The notes under the pieces were generated by a model. That model searched no databases, was not told the DNA's origin, and worked only from the letters and a program-made list of their open reading frames with translations. The position numbers and the translations under genes were made by a program. A DNA stretch of 64,000 bases from Mesorhizobium sp. CAU 1732 (GTDB lineage Bacteria > Pseudomonadota > Alphaproteobacteria > Rhizobiales > Rhizobiaceae): NCBI RefSeq assembly GCF_039888675.1, contig NZ_JBDQQR010000004.1, positions 62,001-126,000 on the forward strand. Reading direction: 5' to 3'. Of the stretch, positions 8,959 to 18,123 are shown one piece after another (positions within the stretch are counted from its first letter, which is position 1; the number at the start of each line of letters is the position of its first letter).

Positions 8959-9830
8959 TATTCGACTCCGGGTACCTGGCTGCGAAGAAAATCGATGTCA
9001 CGCTTGACGACGGTCGAGTAGTCGTAGTCCGGCTTGTTCTCGCCATGCTGCGTGGGGTTTATGCAGATCACCGGCGAGACACCGTCGGCGACGACCCGCT
9101 TGGTGATCTCGACGACCGGCCAGTGCGCGTCTTCCAGGGCGACGTTCCAGCGCAGCGCCTTGCTGTCGCCTTCGTGCTGGCCGCCTTTAACGTGGTAATA
9201 TTGGATCAGCGGCTTCAGCGTTTCGTAAACCTCGACCGTCGGGAACACGCCCGTTGCCCACTGGTTCTGGACATCCCATGTCAGCGCCACGCTGTCTGAG
9301 CGATCGAGCTCCGCGAAGAACTCGACCATTTCGTCGGCTTGCGACAGCATGCATTTGAACGCTTCGTTCTCGATGGTCGGTCGCAATCCCGCATCGACGA
9401 CGCGGTCGATCGCCTCGCGATAGACGTCGAATACCCAAGGATATTTGCTCTTGATGAGCTCGATGGAGTTTTCGCCTTCCTGACGCGAAGGGAGCTGCGC
9501 CGCGATGAGACGGAGCACCGTCGGCTGGAAAATCTTCCCCAGCTCGATCAGATGGGTGAGTTTGCCGAGGTGCTTCTCGCGGAAGAGTGCCTCGCCTTTT
9601 TCCACCTCTTCAAAGAACGTGCTGGTCGACATGCAGAAGACGTCGAGACCATTCTTGTCGATGGCCTCCTTGGCGCGTTTCGCGGTCTCGATGTCGAGCG
9701 CGGCGACCCAGTTGCCGTAGATGCCGTCACGCAGATCCAGCCAATGCAGGCCCCAGTCGCGATGGATTTGCAGGGCGCGATCGAAATCGGGATCCGCCAT
9801 CGAATTCAGTATCGTCAATTGACTGGTCAC
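8958..9830 (-). CDS. Xylose-isomerase-like TIM-barrel protein (sugar phosphate isomerase/epimerase), copy 1
   Basis: A 290-aa AP-endonuclease-2/xylose-isomerase-like barrel. Likely metal ligands are E154 (PTIENEA), D186 (LTWDVQN) and H213 (YYHVKGG), plus a late acidic residue. Members isomerise or epimerise sugars, inosose or hydroxypyruvate-like compounds. It is clearly paralogous to the gene at 18124-18990: both begin with an LT-L-SMAD-DF pattern and share [11 protein letters not shown] near the C-terminus. It lies between the PF09370 protein gene and the oxidoreductase. Precise reaction is not deducible. Confidence 0.85.
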   Translation of the reverse strand: MTSQLTILNSMADPDFDRALQIHRDWGLHWLDLRDGIYGNWVAALDIETAKRAKEAIDKNGLDVFCMSTSTFFEEVEKGEALFREKHLGKLTHLIELGKIFQPTVLRLIAAQLPSRQEGENSIELIKSKYPWVFDVYREAIDRVVDAGLRPTIENEAFKCMLSQADEMVEFFAELDRSDSVALTWDVQNQWATGVFPTVEVYETLKPLIQYYHVKGGQHEGDSKALRWNVALEDAHWPVVEITKRVVADGVSPVICINPTQHGENKPDYDYSTVVKRDIDFLRSQVPGVE

Positions 9831-9860
9831 TAAACTTCCTTTCCTTAATCGAACTCTTTG

Positions 9861-10688
9861 TCAGGCGAACGTAACCGCCTTGAATTCCCTCATGTTCTCG
9901 GTGATGGCGATCTCGGTCGGCAGGCGCTCCATGCTCGACGCGCCGAAAAAGCCGACAACGCCCTTCGTCCGCTGCAGCACGAAGGCTGAATCGGCAGGCG
10001 AGGCGATCGGGCCGCCATGGCAAAGGACGATCACATCATCGCGCACCGCATGTGCGGCGTCCCGGATCGCCTGTACGCGCTCGACGGATTCCTCAAGCGT
10101 CAGCGCCGTGTGCGCGCCGATCGAACCGGACGTCGTCAATCCCATATGGGCGACGATCACGTCGGCGCCCGCCCTGGTCATGGCGACCGCCTGATCAGGG
10201 TCGAAGACATAGGGCGAGGTCATCAGCCCGACCTGGTGCGCCATCGCGATCATCTCGATCTCGAGATCGAAGCCCATGCCGGTCTCCTCCAGGTTCTGAC
10301 GGAACGTCCCGTCGATCAGGCCGACCGTCGGAAAATTCTGGACGCCCGTGAAACCGGCGTCAGCGATCTGCCGCAGAAACACGGGCATGCGCCGGAACGG
10401 GTCGGTGCCGCAGACGCCTGCGAGAACCGGCGTGTCCTTGACGATGGTCAGCACCTCGCCAGCCATCTCCATGACGATCGCATTGGCGTCGCCGTAAGGC
10501 ATCAACCCTGCAAGCGATCCACGCCCAGCCATCCGGTAGCGGCCGGAATTGTAGATGATGATGAGGTCGGCGCCGCCTGCCTCCGCACATTTTGCGGAAA
10601 GGCCCGTTCCGGCACCCGCGCCCACGATGGGTCGCTTCTCGGCGATCTGCCGGCGCAGCCGACCGAGCGCGGTATTTCTATCGACCAT
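9861..10688 (-). CDS. PF09370-type TIM-barrel protein ('phosphoenolpyruvate hydrolase family'; Tm-1 C-terminal-like)
   Basis: A 275-aa TIM-barrel protein of the PF09370 family. Motifs seen: [20 protein letters not shown] (about residues 23-42), [37 protein letters not shown] and VLCHGGPI. In plants the same barrel is fused behind a UPF0261 domain in the tomato mosaic virus resistance protein Tm-1; here the two are adjacent genes, with this start inside the 3' end of the UPF0261 gene (11-bp overlap). The database name refers to phosphoenolpyruvate hydrolase, but I see no evidence for that specific reaction. Confidence 0.85.
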   Translation of the reverse strand: MVDRNTALGRLRRQIAEKRPIVGAGAGTGLSAKCAEAGGADLIIIYNSGRYRMAGRGSLAGLMPYGDANAIVMEMAGEVLTIVKDTPVLAGVCGTDPFRRMPVFLRQIADAGFTGVQNFPTVGLIDGTFRQNLEETGMGFDLEIEMIAMAHQVGLMTSPYVFDPDQAVAMTRAGADVIVAHMGLTTSGSIGAHTALTLEESVERVQAIRDAAHAVRDDVIVLCHGGPIASPADSAFVLQRTKGVVGFFGASSMERLPTEIAITENMREFKAVTFA

Positions 10689-11925
10689 TCTTGCTTCCTT
10701 CCAATGTCTTGATGGCGACTACCTCCTCCAGCGCATCGACGAGGGCGTCGGCAAAGGCTGGATCGTTGATGTCCATGTCGTATTCGCGAAGCGTGACTTC
10801 AGGCGCCAGATTGTCCTTCAGCGCTCCGATCAGGGCGGCGTCCGCCGCCGGATCGTGGAACGGCTGCCCCTCGGTCGCGATCAGCGAGATGCCTTTCAGA
10901 GGAACGAGCACGATCCGTGGGCCGCTGCCGTCCGAAAGCCGTTGGGCAAGCCGTTTGCCAAGTTCGGCACATTCCTGCGGCGTGGTGCGCATCAAGGTGA
11001 TCGACGCATTGTGCTTGTAGAGATTACGGTCGCGAAACTTGTTGGGAACCGTGTCCCAGCCGCCGAAATTGACCATGTCGAGAGCGCCCAGGCTGACGAC
11101 CTGCGGCACCCCAGCCTTTGCCGCTGCGGTCAGCCGGTCAGGCCCCGCGGAAAAGACGCCGCCGACAAGTTCGTCGGCCAGTTCCGTCGTCGTCACGTCG
11201 AGCACCGCCGTCAGCAAGTCGGCCGCGACGAGCGCCTCCATCGACTGACCTCCGGTTCCAGTGGCGTGGAAGACGAGGACTTCATAGCCCTTCTCTTCCA
11301 GCCGCTCGCGCGCTCTTTGCACGCACGGTGTCGTCACGCCGAACATGGTCGCGCCGATCAATGACTTTTGCTCGCCATCCTCCTGCTCGCCTTCATGATC
11401 CTGCGCAACCATGCCGGCGATGGCGCCGGCGGCATTGTCGAGGATGCGGCGGGAGATCTTGTTGATGCCGGCGATGTCCACCACCGAATACATCATGGTG
11501 ATATCGGTCGCGCCAACATAGTCGCGCGTGTCACCCGACGCGACGGTCGAGACCATGAGTTTTGGCACGCCGACGGGCAGGCCGCGCATTGCCGCGGTGA
11601 TCAACGTCGTACCGCCCGTTCCACCCAGACCCAGAATGCCGTCGAGCTTGCCGGCTTCATGAAGTCCGCGAATGATCTCCGTCGCTCCCTTGCTCATGAT
11701 TTCGACGGCGGCACCCCGGTCGTTTCCCGCGATAAGCGCCGCGACATCACCACCTCCGGCCTTGGCGACTGCACCCCGTTCCACGTCGGGATCGAAGGGC
11801 GGCCGGCCCAGTACCCCGGCGTCGATAAGTGTCGTATCGATCCCCCGGCGCGACAATGCGCGCCGGAGAAAGTCGTATTCCACGCCCTTGGTATCAAGCG
11901 TACCCAGCAGGACTACATTGGGCAT
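10678..11925 (-). CDS. UPF0261/Tm-1-like ATP-binding protein
   Basis: A 415-aa protein of the UPF0261 family, which includes the N-terminal, ATP-binding half of tomato Tm-1. Visible marks: [20 protein letters not shown] at the N-terminus, [19 protein letters not shown] (a glycine-rich nucleotide-type loop), [20 protein letters not shown], and [16 protein letters not shown] chose ATG 11925 because it has a good GGAGG site and matches the family's start; the frame to 12036 adds an arginine-rich stretch. It lies between EcfS and the barrel protein in the ECF operon. The biochemical role in bacteria is not established to my knowledge. Confidence 0.88.
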   Translation of the reverse strand: MPNVVLLGTLDTKGVEYDFLRRALSRRGIDTTLIDAGVLGRPPFDPDVERGAVAKAGGGDVAALIAGNDRGAAVEIMSKGATEIIRGLHEAGKLDGILGLGGTGGTTLITAAMRGLPVGVPKLMVSTVASGDTRDYVGATDITMMYSVVDIAGINKISRRILDNAAGAIAGMVAQDHEGEQEDGEQKSLIGATMFGVTTPCVQRARERLEEKGYEVLVFHATGTGGQSMEALVAADLLTAVLDVTTTELADELVGGVFSAGPDRLTAAAKAGVPQVVSLGALDMVNFGGWDTVPNKFRDRNLYKHNASITLMRTTPQECAELGKRLAQRLSDGSGPRIVLVPLKGISLIATEGQPFHDPAADAALIGALKDNLAPEVTLREYDMDINDPAFADALVDALEEVVAIKTLEGSKNGR

Positions 11926-11947
11926 GTTCTTCTCCTCCATTTCCAAT

Positions 11948-12799
11948 TCAGGCAGAGTTCGGGCGCGGCATTGCCGGTGCCGCATTCGCTGCCAGTCGAT
12001 CCTCATGCTGCGCCGCCTCGATCTGGTTACGCGCACCGATCATGATGGCGCCCAGGATCTGGAGGATGATGAACGGTAAGGGGAGGAACCGGACGATCGG
12101 ATCGCCGACATTCAGACCGGACATGAACAGCGACCAGAACAGCGCCGCGCCACCGCCCAGCGAACCGATGACGAGGAAGATCAGGCCGAGCTTAGGCATG
12201 AAGCCAGCCGAGACTTCCTCCGGCTTCATGATGTCGGTCCACAGCAGGCCCCACTTCTTGATCCGCGGCTGCAGAATCTTCAGAACGAAGGGGCCTCCGA
12301 TGACTGGTGCCACGAGGTTGCTGATCAGGACGGCGGTCGCATAGGCATGCGGCGGCGCCAGCCGCAGCAGGAGGCAGACCCACCAGGTCAGCATCACGAC
12401 AGTGCCGAACGCCTTCAGGACGGCGATGGTCTCGAAGCGAACCAGCTTTTGGAAGGAGTTCAGCGAGACATCCAGATCATTGGCCGGGCTCAGGACGCTC
12501 CACAGCTTGTAGGCCATGAACGCGGTCATGAAGTTCGAAACGAAGCCGCCGACAGCACCCGGGCTGAGGGTGCCGAAGAAATCGCCGATCAGATTGCCGA
12601 TCGCCGCGCCCCAGGCGCCGGCGGGACCGAACATCAGTCCCAGCGCGATCGGCAGGACCCCGGCGATGCGGAACGAGACGTGGCCCGGAATAATTGGAAT
12701 GCTTTGGAATGGGATCAGTACCGCCGCGTAGATCGCCGCGCAGAGTGCGGTCAGCACGATCATGTTCGTGTGACGCCACATTGTGAAGACTTCGGTCAT
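11948..12799 (-). CDS. ECF transporter substrate-binding (S) component
   Basis: A very hydrophobic 283-aa protein with about six or seven membrane helices. The stretch FRIAGVLPIALGLMFGPAGAWGAAIGNLIGDFFG (two membrane segments) is of the kind seen in QueT-like and related S components. It is longer than most S components, with a charged C-terminal tail. It follows EcfT and the fused ATPase in one operon, which settles its class. The start has AGGGGAC about 8 bp upstream. S components choose the ligand, usually vitamins or their precursors, and I cannot read which here. Confidence 0.8.
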   Translation of the reverse strand: MTEVFTMWRHTNMIVLTALCAAIYAAVLIPFQSIPIIPGHVSFRIAGVLPIALGLMFGPAGAWGAAIGNLIGDFFGTLSPGAVGGFVSNFMTAFMAYKLWSVLSPANDLDVSLNSFQKLVRFETIAVLKAFGTVVMLTWWVCLLLRLAPPHAYATAVLISNLVAPVIGGPFVLKILQPRIKKWGLLWTDIMKPEEVSAGFMPKLGLIFLVIGSLGGGAALFWSLFMSGLNVGDPIVRFLPLPFIILQILGAIMIGARNQIEAAQHEDRLAANAAPAMPRPNSA

Positions 12800-12841
12800 T
12801 TCAATTGTCCCCTGTTTCGACTTTTTGATTTTGTATTGACG

Positions 12842-13621
12842 CTACCCATAGAAACCCTCGAGCCCTCCCAGGCCCGAGAAACGAAGCCAGAAAGCAATCG
12901 CCAGTACGAGCACGCTGACGGCGACAGTCACCGCATCGATCCGGCCAAAGCGCGGATTGAGGAAGAACGTGCGTTCGCCACCGGCGTTGAAGCCCTTCGA
13001 TTCAAGCGCCATGGCGAAGATCTGTGTCGACCGGATGGACGACACGAAGATCGGAATGACGATCGGCGTGAACTTGCGGATGCGGGCGAATATGCTTCCC
13101 GAATCGACGTCGTGGCCGCGCGATCGCTGGGCCTGCGTGATGACCAATGCCGTGCCCAGGATCGTCGGCACGAGCCTCAGCGCGGTCGAGACCGCGAAGC
13201 TGATGCGGTAGGGCACTCCGAAGCGCACCAGAGCCAGCGCGATCTCCTCGTTGGAGGTAGTCGACAGGAAGACGAGACCGGCGATGATGAGGATGTTCAG
13301 TCTGAACGCCACGGACAGGCCGTAGAGGAGGCTTTCGCGCTCGACGATCCAGAAAAGCGGAGTCTCTCCGGGCGTCGAAACCGCGAACAAAGCTGCGGTA
13401 ACCACCGCGATGATGACAAGGAGTTTCCAGAGGCGGCGAACATTCGCCCAGGCACCCGCGAGCGTGACGACGATCAGTTCGACGACGAGCACGCCGAACG
13501 TATAGACCGGATCGTCGAAGGCGAAGGCCAGGATGAAGCTGACCAGCAGGAGGATCACCTTCGTGCGCGGATCGAGACGGTGCATGAAGGTGTCGCGGTC
13601 GAGATAGAGGTAGACGTTCAT
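12842..13621 (-). CDS. ecfT: ECF transporter transmembrane (T) component
   Basis: A 259-aa integral membrane protein that couples the S component to the ATPases. It begins with the family pattern HRLDPRTKVILLL, and has the two short coupling motifs near QRSRGHD and ALESKGFN, the expected A-R-G/A-K-G pair. Its start overlaps the stop of the ATPase gene by 4 bp (ATGA). Complete A-A'-T-S modules like this are less common in Proteobacteria than in Firmicutes (general knowledge). Confidence 0.9.
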   Translation of the reverse strand: MNVYLYLDRDTFMHRLDPRTKVILLLVSFILAFAFDDPVYTFGVLVVELIVVTLAGAWANVRRLWKLLVIIAVVTAALFAVSTPGETPLFWIVERESLLYGLSVAFRLNILIIAGLVFLSTTSNEEIALALVRFGVPYRISFAVSTALRLVPTILGTALVITQAQRSRGHDVDSGSIFARIRKFTPIVIPIFVSSIRSTQIFAMALESKGFNAGGERTFFLNPRFGRIDAVTVAVSVLVLAIAFWLRFSGLGGLEGFYG

Positions 13622-15348
13622 CGCGCCGCTCCTCCCTCGGTCACCGCACGCATTTCCTCCACCGTCAGCACCGTGTGCCCCAGCCGATTGCCAAGCGAGA
13701 CGATCGGGGGTGGACGCAGCGCCACGTCACTTAGGTCATGCTCCTGGGCGAAGACCTCTCGCGTCGCCCCGTCCTTGACGAGGCAGCCATCCTTCATGAC
13801 CAGGACGCGATGGGCGAACTCGCACACCACCCACATGGCGTGGGTGACGATGATGATGGTCGAACCGGCCTCGTTGAGGCCCTTGATCATTTCCATCATT
13901 CCACGCTGCTCGTGATAGTCGAGGCCTGTCGTGGGCTCGTCGAGGATCAGAACCTCTGGCCGTATCGCCAGCACCGAGGCCACCGCGACCCGCTGGCGCT
14001 GCCCCTTGGTGAGCGCAAACGGGTCCTCGGCCTCGAACCCTTCGAGCCCCACGGAACGCAGCGCCTCGGTGACCCGCTCGGCGATGACGTCTTCGGCGAA
14101 TTTGCGCTTGCGCAGGCCGAAGGCGATCTCGTCGAAGACCGTATCGGAAAATATCTGATGGTCCGGGTTCTGGAAGACGTAGCCGATGTGGGCGCCAAGC
14201 TCGAGCACGCTCGACGTGGCGGTATCGAGCCCGACAACGGCTACCTTCCCCTGTGACGGTCGAAGCAGGCCGTTCAGATGCTTGATCATCGTTGTCTTGC
14301 CGGAGCCGTTCTGACCAAGGACGGCGATGAACTCGCCGCGACGGATCGTGCAGGAGACGTCCTTTACCGCCACAAGGCCCGTATCGTAGCGATGCGACAA
14401 TCCGGCGATCTCGACCACCGGCTCGCCATAGCTCTCCTGGCGGACATGCTCGAGCGTCAGACGTGCGCCCAGACGCGCAGCGTCGATTCGCAGGCTGCCC
14501 TTTTCGTATTCCGCCACGCCTGCCTCTACCGTCAGCGGCCGATCATCGGCTTCATAACCGAGACTTGAAAACAGATCCGGGATTTGCAGGGGCATCGCCC
14601 GGATGCGGCGGAACAGCTCGACCTTGCGCAGCACCTGCTCGGCAGGCCCGTCTTCAAGCACGCGACCGTCGCACATCAGGATCACGCGCGTCGCCATGAG
14701 TGCTTCCGGCGTTTCGTGCTCGACCACGACAAGCGTGACATTCTGGCTGCACAGCTTGTTGGCGATCTCGAACACTTCCTGCTTGCCGACAGGATCCAGG
14801 TCGGTGGTAGGCTCGTCGAGGCAGATGACGGAAGGGCTGGAAGCCAGCACGGAGGCGATGGCGAGACGCTGCTTCTGTCCGCCGGACAGCGTGGCGGGCT
14901 GGCGCTTCTCGAAGCCGGTCAGATGCACCTCATCGAGAGACTTGACCACCCGCCGCCTGATCTCGGCGCGGTCCATGCCGAAGTTCTCGGGAGCGAACGC
15001 CACCTCCAGCGTCACGTTGGTGGAAAAGAGCTGCGCCTCGAAATCCTGAAAGACCATGCCGACATGGCGCGCCATTGCGCCGACCGTGCTCTCAAGGGTC
15101 GAATTGCCGGCAATTTGAACGGTCCCATGCATCTGTCCGCGCGTCAGGTGTGGAATAAGGCCATTGAACGTCTGGCACAGCGTGCTCTTCCCGGCTCCCG
15201 ACGGTCCCATGATGACCACGAACTCACCCGGTCTGATATCCAGCGTCAGATCATCGAGCGCCAGCTCGGCAGCGCCCCGATAACTGAAACTCAGATTGCT
15301 GATGCGGACAGCAACCTCCGGGTCGGGTTGCACTGCGTTTCCAGTCAT
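13618..15348 (-). CDS. ECF transporter fused double ATPase (A-A')
   Basis: Two complete ABC ATPase domains in one chain of 576 aa. The first has Walker [10 protein letters not shown] at residues 48-56, LSGGQKQR and LDEPTTDLDP; the second, starting around residue 315, has GQNGSGKTT, TKGQRQR (a degenerate signature in place of LSGGQ) and LDEPTTGLD. Two asymmetric ATPases are normal for ECF transporters, usually as separate EcfA and EcfA' chains. Start ATG 15348 has GGGAGG upstream; the ATG at 15360 would put that site inside the gene. It is the first gene of the operon, 54 bp downstream of the O3 operator-like site. Confidence 0.9.
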   Translation of the reverse strand: MTGNAVQPDPEVAVRISNLSFSYRGAAELALDDLTLDIRPGEFVVIMGPSGAGKSTLCQTFNGLIPHLTRGQMHGTVQIAGNSTLESTVGAMARHVGMVFQDFEAQLFSTNVTLEVAFAPENFGMDRAEIRRRVVKSLDEVHLTGFEKRQPATLSGGQKQRLAIASVLASSPSVICLDEPTTDLDPVGKQEVFEIANKLCSQNVTLVVVEHETPEALMATRVILMCDGRVLEDGPAEQVLRKVELFRRIRAMPLQIPDLFSSLGYEADDRPLTVEAGVAEYEKGSLRIDAARLGARLTLEHVRQESYGEPVVEIAGLSHRYDTGLVAVKDVSCTIRRGEFIAVLGQNGSGKTTMIKHLNGLLRPSQGKVAVVGLDTATSSVLELGAHIGYVFQNPDHQIFSDTVFDEIAFGLRKRKFAEDVIAERVTEALRSVGLEGFEAEDPFALTKGQRQRVAVASVLAIRPEVLILDEPTTGLDYHEQRGMMEMIKGLNEAGSTIIIVTHAMWVVCEFAHRVLVMKDGCLVKDGATREVFAQEHDLSDVALRPPPIVSLGNRLGHTVLTVEEMRAVTEGGAAR

Positions 15349-15401
15349 GAAGCCTCCCAAAATCGTCGCGGCTAGTTCCCGTCATCTTATCGTTGGAAAT
15401 A

Positions 15402-15418
15402 TTGTATACCAGATACAA
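15402..15418. promoter_or_regulatory. GntR operator-like inverted repeat O3
   Basis: TTGTATACCAGATACAA, arms TTGTAT/ATACAA, sharing the GTATACCA core of O1 and O2. It lies 54 bp upstream of the ECF ATPase start, the same layout as O2 before its gene. It is imperfect compared with O1, so affinity may differ. Confidence 0.55.
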
Positions 15419-15462
15419 CATAATGCAAATCCCATGATCCCGATTTCCCGGGAAAAATGAAA

Positions 15463-16302
15463 TCAGCCTTTCCGGGTTTCGGTGGCCTGGGCGCGATCGA
15501 GATCTGCAAAAGGCTCTTCGCGGATTTTCAGGAACTGCGAGAGCGGCATTTCCTTCAGCATCCGCATCCAACGCCGCCCCTCATTGGTGGCGTGGAGTGT
15601 CGCGGTCGTCTCGCGATTGAAGTCGAAGGAGGTCTGGAACCCTGCGGCAAGCTGCTGATGGTTGAGCGCGGCCTTGGCGAATTTGATTGCCGGCAACGGC
15701 ATGCGGGCCAATTTTCTCGCGAGCGCTTCCGTCACCCGCTTGAGGTCCTGGGCGGGCACGACGCTGTTCACGAGATGGATGCGATGAGCCTCCCGCGCAT
15801 CGATCAGATCGCCCGTGTACATAAGCATGCGCGTGTGACGCATGGGCACCAGCCACGGCATCGCAAGCGAAGGCGGCGCAGATGCATGGCGCACTTCGGG
15901 TTCGCCAAAGCGCGCATCCTCGGCCGCGACCGCCAGATCACAGCACATCATCAACTCCAGCCCGCCCGCCAGCGCATACCCGTTTACGGCGGCGACGATG
16001 GGTATCGGTGCCTGCCAGATCGTCAGGAGCCTCTCGCAATTGGCGGCAATGTTGTCGCGCCAACCTTCCACGTCGAGTTCGAAATCGTCGGAATTGAGAT
16101 CGTAGCCCGTGGTGAATGCGCGTCCGGACCCCGTGATGATCAGCGCATTGATGGCGGGATCGGCGACCGCCCGGCGGACAGCCGCATCCAGTTCATCGAG
16201 CAATTCGCCATCCATGGCGTTGAGCTTGTCCGGCCGGTTGAGCGTGATCGTGGCGAAGGCGTCGGTCGCATCGCGCTCGAACAGGATCGTGTTGTAGGTC
16301 AT
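15463..16302 (-). CDS. Enoyl-CoA hydratase/isomerase-family protein
   Basis: A 279-aa crotonase-fold protein. The core NGYALAGGLELMMCCDLAVA carries the oxyanion-hole glycines, and GEPEVRHASAPPS holds the glutamate of the first catalytic position. The family hydrates, isomerises or cleaves acyl-CoA thioesters. Its start overlaps the stop of the acyl-CoA ligase gene by 4 bp, so the pair probably acts in sequence, as in ferulate and p-coumarate side-chain breakdown. Whether it is a hydratase/aldolase or another crotonase cannot be told. It is the last gene of the SsuABC-type operon. Confidence 0.85.
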   Translation of the reverse strand: MTYNTILFERDATDAFATITLNRPDKLNAMDGELLDELDAAVRRAVADPAINALIITGSGRAFTTGYDLNSDDFELDVEGWRDNIAANCERLLTIWQAPIPIVAAVNGYALAGGLELMMCCDLAVAAEDARFGEPEVRHASAPPSLAMPWLVPMRHTRMLMYTGDLIDAREAHRIHLVNSVVPAQDLKRVTEALARKLARMPLPAIKFAKAALNHQQLAAGFQTSFDFNRETTATLHATNEGRRWMRMLKEMPLSQFLKIREEPFADLDRAQATETRKG

Positions 16303-18122
16303 GGGGCTTTCCTGCGGTCTTGGGTGAGATCGATGACGCCGGTCCGCACCGGATCGGCGAAGAGGTCTGCTACGAGCGGCGTACGGTTCTGCAGCGCGAG
16401 CCGCATGTTTGCCTGCCCTTTGTCGTTGATTTCGCCCAGGGCCGGAGACAGAGGGCGGGCGTCGCAGATCGCCCGGGCTATCCGCGTGGTCGATGCGGGG
16501 GATGCCGCGTTGTGAGCGCGCAGCCCGCTGGTGATCCGGGTGAGCGCGGCAGAATCGTGCGATCCCATCACCACCAGTCCGAGGCGGTCGCCATCGGTGG
16601 TGACGAGGATGTCGGTGACGGCGTCCCCGAGGCGAGCCAGGAGTGCCAGGCGCAGCGGGCCGACCGAGACCCAGCTTCCATTCGAAAGCTTGAAATCATC
16701 CGCGACGCGCCCGTCGAAGATCAGCGAGATCACCGGGTCGCCACGGCGCGTCAGTTTCATCGCATCGCCCGTCCGAAAATAGCCCTGCGCATCAAACGCC
16801 GCCGTCGTCCGCTCGGGGTCCTTCCAGTAGCCCGGTGTCACGTTGGCTCCGCGGACGCGCAGTTCTGTCTTGTCGCCTTCGGGCACTAGCCGCAGATCGA
16901 GGCCGGGAAGCGGGAGACCGACGAGGTGCGGGTGGTCTATCTCGAAATGAACGAGGGAAACGGTCGAGCCTGTCTCGGTGGAGCCGTAGCCGGACACCAG
17001 CGCGACAGGGTGCGGTCGCGCGTCGTTAACCTCTGCGACGAGTTTCCGCAGCCGGTTCCAGATGTGCGGGCTAAGCCCCGCGCCGGCGAAGAAGATGACC
17101 CGCAGCCGCTCAAAGAAGCGGGCGCGAAACTGCGCGTCGCTTTCCAGCATTCCGACGATCGCGGCCAGACCTTTGGGCACGTTGAGATGAACGGTCGGCG
17201 CGATGTCGATGATGTTGCGGACGGTGCGCGCCACGCCCTGCGGGTCGGCGGGGTGTCCGTTGTCGATGTGGTAGGTCCCACCGTGCCAGATCGCCTTGTG
17301 GAGATTGTCGTTGCCGCCGAAGGTGTGGTGCCATGGCAGCCAGTCGAGGATCACCGGCGGGCCCTCGGTCAGCCACGGCCACACAAGCTCGTAGCCGATC
17401 TGGTTGGCGGAGATCATCCTGTGGGTGACCATCACCATCTTGGGCATTCCGGTGGAACCGGATGTCAGAAATATTGCGGCGAGGTCATCGAGGCCGATCG
17501 CCCGTTCGGCGACCGGCAGTCTCGACAGCCCGGTTTTCGCAAGAGCATCGAAGGACGGCGTGCCGAACACGCGGGTCTCGACCTCAGCAGCCCAAAGATC
17601 GGGCGAACAGCCATCGAGGCATGCTCGGGAAAGAACCAGAAGGCCCGGCCGCACGACACCGGCGATCTGTTTCAGCCGTTCGTGTGCGCCATGTCGAAAA
17701 AGGGCCGGTGAGAGGGGCACGAAAGGGACGCCGGCACGCAACGCAGCAAACCGCAACAGCGCCTGATCGACAGATGGTTCCCCGCCAATCAACAGGGGTC
17801 GGTCAGCGCCGAGCCCAAGACTCAGCAGCCCCTCGGCGATTGCTCCCGTCCTTTCCCAGGCTTGGCCGTAGGCAACACTGTTCCAGCCACTCGGCGAACG
17901 CTCGGCGATCATCGGATGGGCCGGGCGGCTTGAAGCCCATACGCGCATGCGAGCAGTCAGCAACTCAACATGATCGGGAAACGGGATCGGCGAGCGCAGT
18001 CCGATCTCACCATCGCTGAGGTGGCGGATGTCGAGGGCTGGGGGTGCGAACCCTGGAAGTCGGGACGGCAGGGCCCTTATGTCGTCCTGCCGTTCACCGA
18101 CGCGTTGTGGCCATGTCCTCAC
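16299..18122 (-). CDS. Feruloyl-CoA-synthase-like AMP-dependent acyl-CoA ligase
   Basis: An ANL-superfamily ligase that adenylates a carboxylic acid and transfers it to CoA. Features: the P-loop LTSGSTGMPKMVMVTH, the segment DWLPWHHTFGGND, YGSTETGST and YFRTGDAMK. The pattern PPALDIRHLSDGEIGLRSP at the N-terminus resembles feruloyl-CoA synthases. The frame is open up to 18212, but the first 30 codons lie inside the preceding gene. I prefer the GTG at 18122, one base after that gene's TAA, giving 607 aa. Its ribosome site is not obvious. Substrate is probably an aromatic or aryl-propenoic acid (inference). Confidence 0.8.
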   Translation of the reverse strand: MRTWPQRVGERQDDIRALPSRLPGFAPPALDIRHLSDGEIGLRSPIPFPDHVELLTARMRVWASSRPAHPMIAERSPSGWNSVAYGQAWERTGAIAEGLLSLGLGADRPLLIGGEPSVDQALLRFAALRAGVPFVPLSPALFRHGAHERLKQIAGVVRPGLLVLSRACLDGCSPDLWAAEVETRVFGTPSFDALAKTGLSRLPVAERAIGLDDLAAIFLTSGSTGMPKMVMVTHRMISANQIGYELVWPWLTEGPPVILDWLPWHHTFGGNDNLHKAIWHGGTYHIDNGHPADPQGVARTVRNIIDIAPTVHLNVPKGLAAIVGMLESDAQFRARFFERLRVIFFAGAGLSPHIWNRLRKLVAEVNDARPHPVALVSGYGSTETGSTVSLVHFEIDHPHLVGLPLPGLDLRLVPEGDKTELRVRGANVTPGYWKDPERTTAAFDAQGYFRTGDAMKLTRRGDPVISLIFDGRVADDFKLSNGSWVSVGPLRLALLARLGDAVTDILVTTDGDRLGLVVMGSHDSAALTRITSGLRAHNAASPASTTRIARAICDARPLSPALGEINDKGQANMRLALQNRTPLVADLFADPVRTGVIDLTQDRRKAP

Positions 18123-18123
18123 G

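Noticed and set aside
9861..10688. Naming the PF09370 barrel a phosphoenolpyruvate hydrolase
   Set aside because: That name comes from a family label; nothing in the sequence or context shows phosphoenolpyruvate as substrate.
12347..13915. 522-codon plus-strand open frame opposite the ECF genes
   Set aside because: It is antisense to EcfS, EcfT and the double ATPase, whose motifs are unambiguous. The product is R/D/H/Q-rich as expected for the reverse complement of GC-rich genes and has no family features.
15444..15455. TTTCCCGGGAAA palindrome between the ECF ATPase gene and the enoyl-CoA hydratase-like gene
   Set aside because: A 12-bp palindrome without a second copy at the other operons. 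It could be chance or a site for an unrelated regulator, so it is not annotated.
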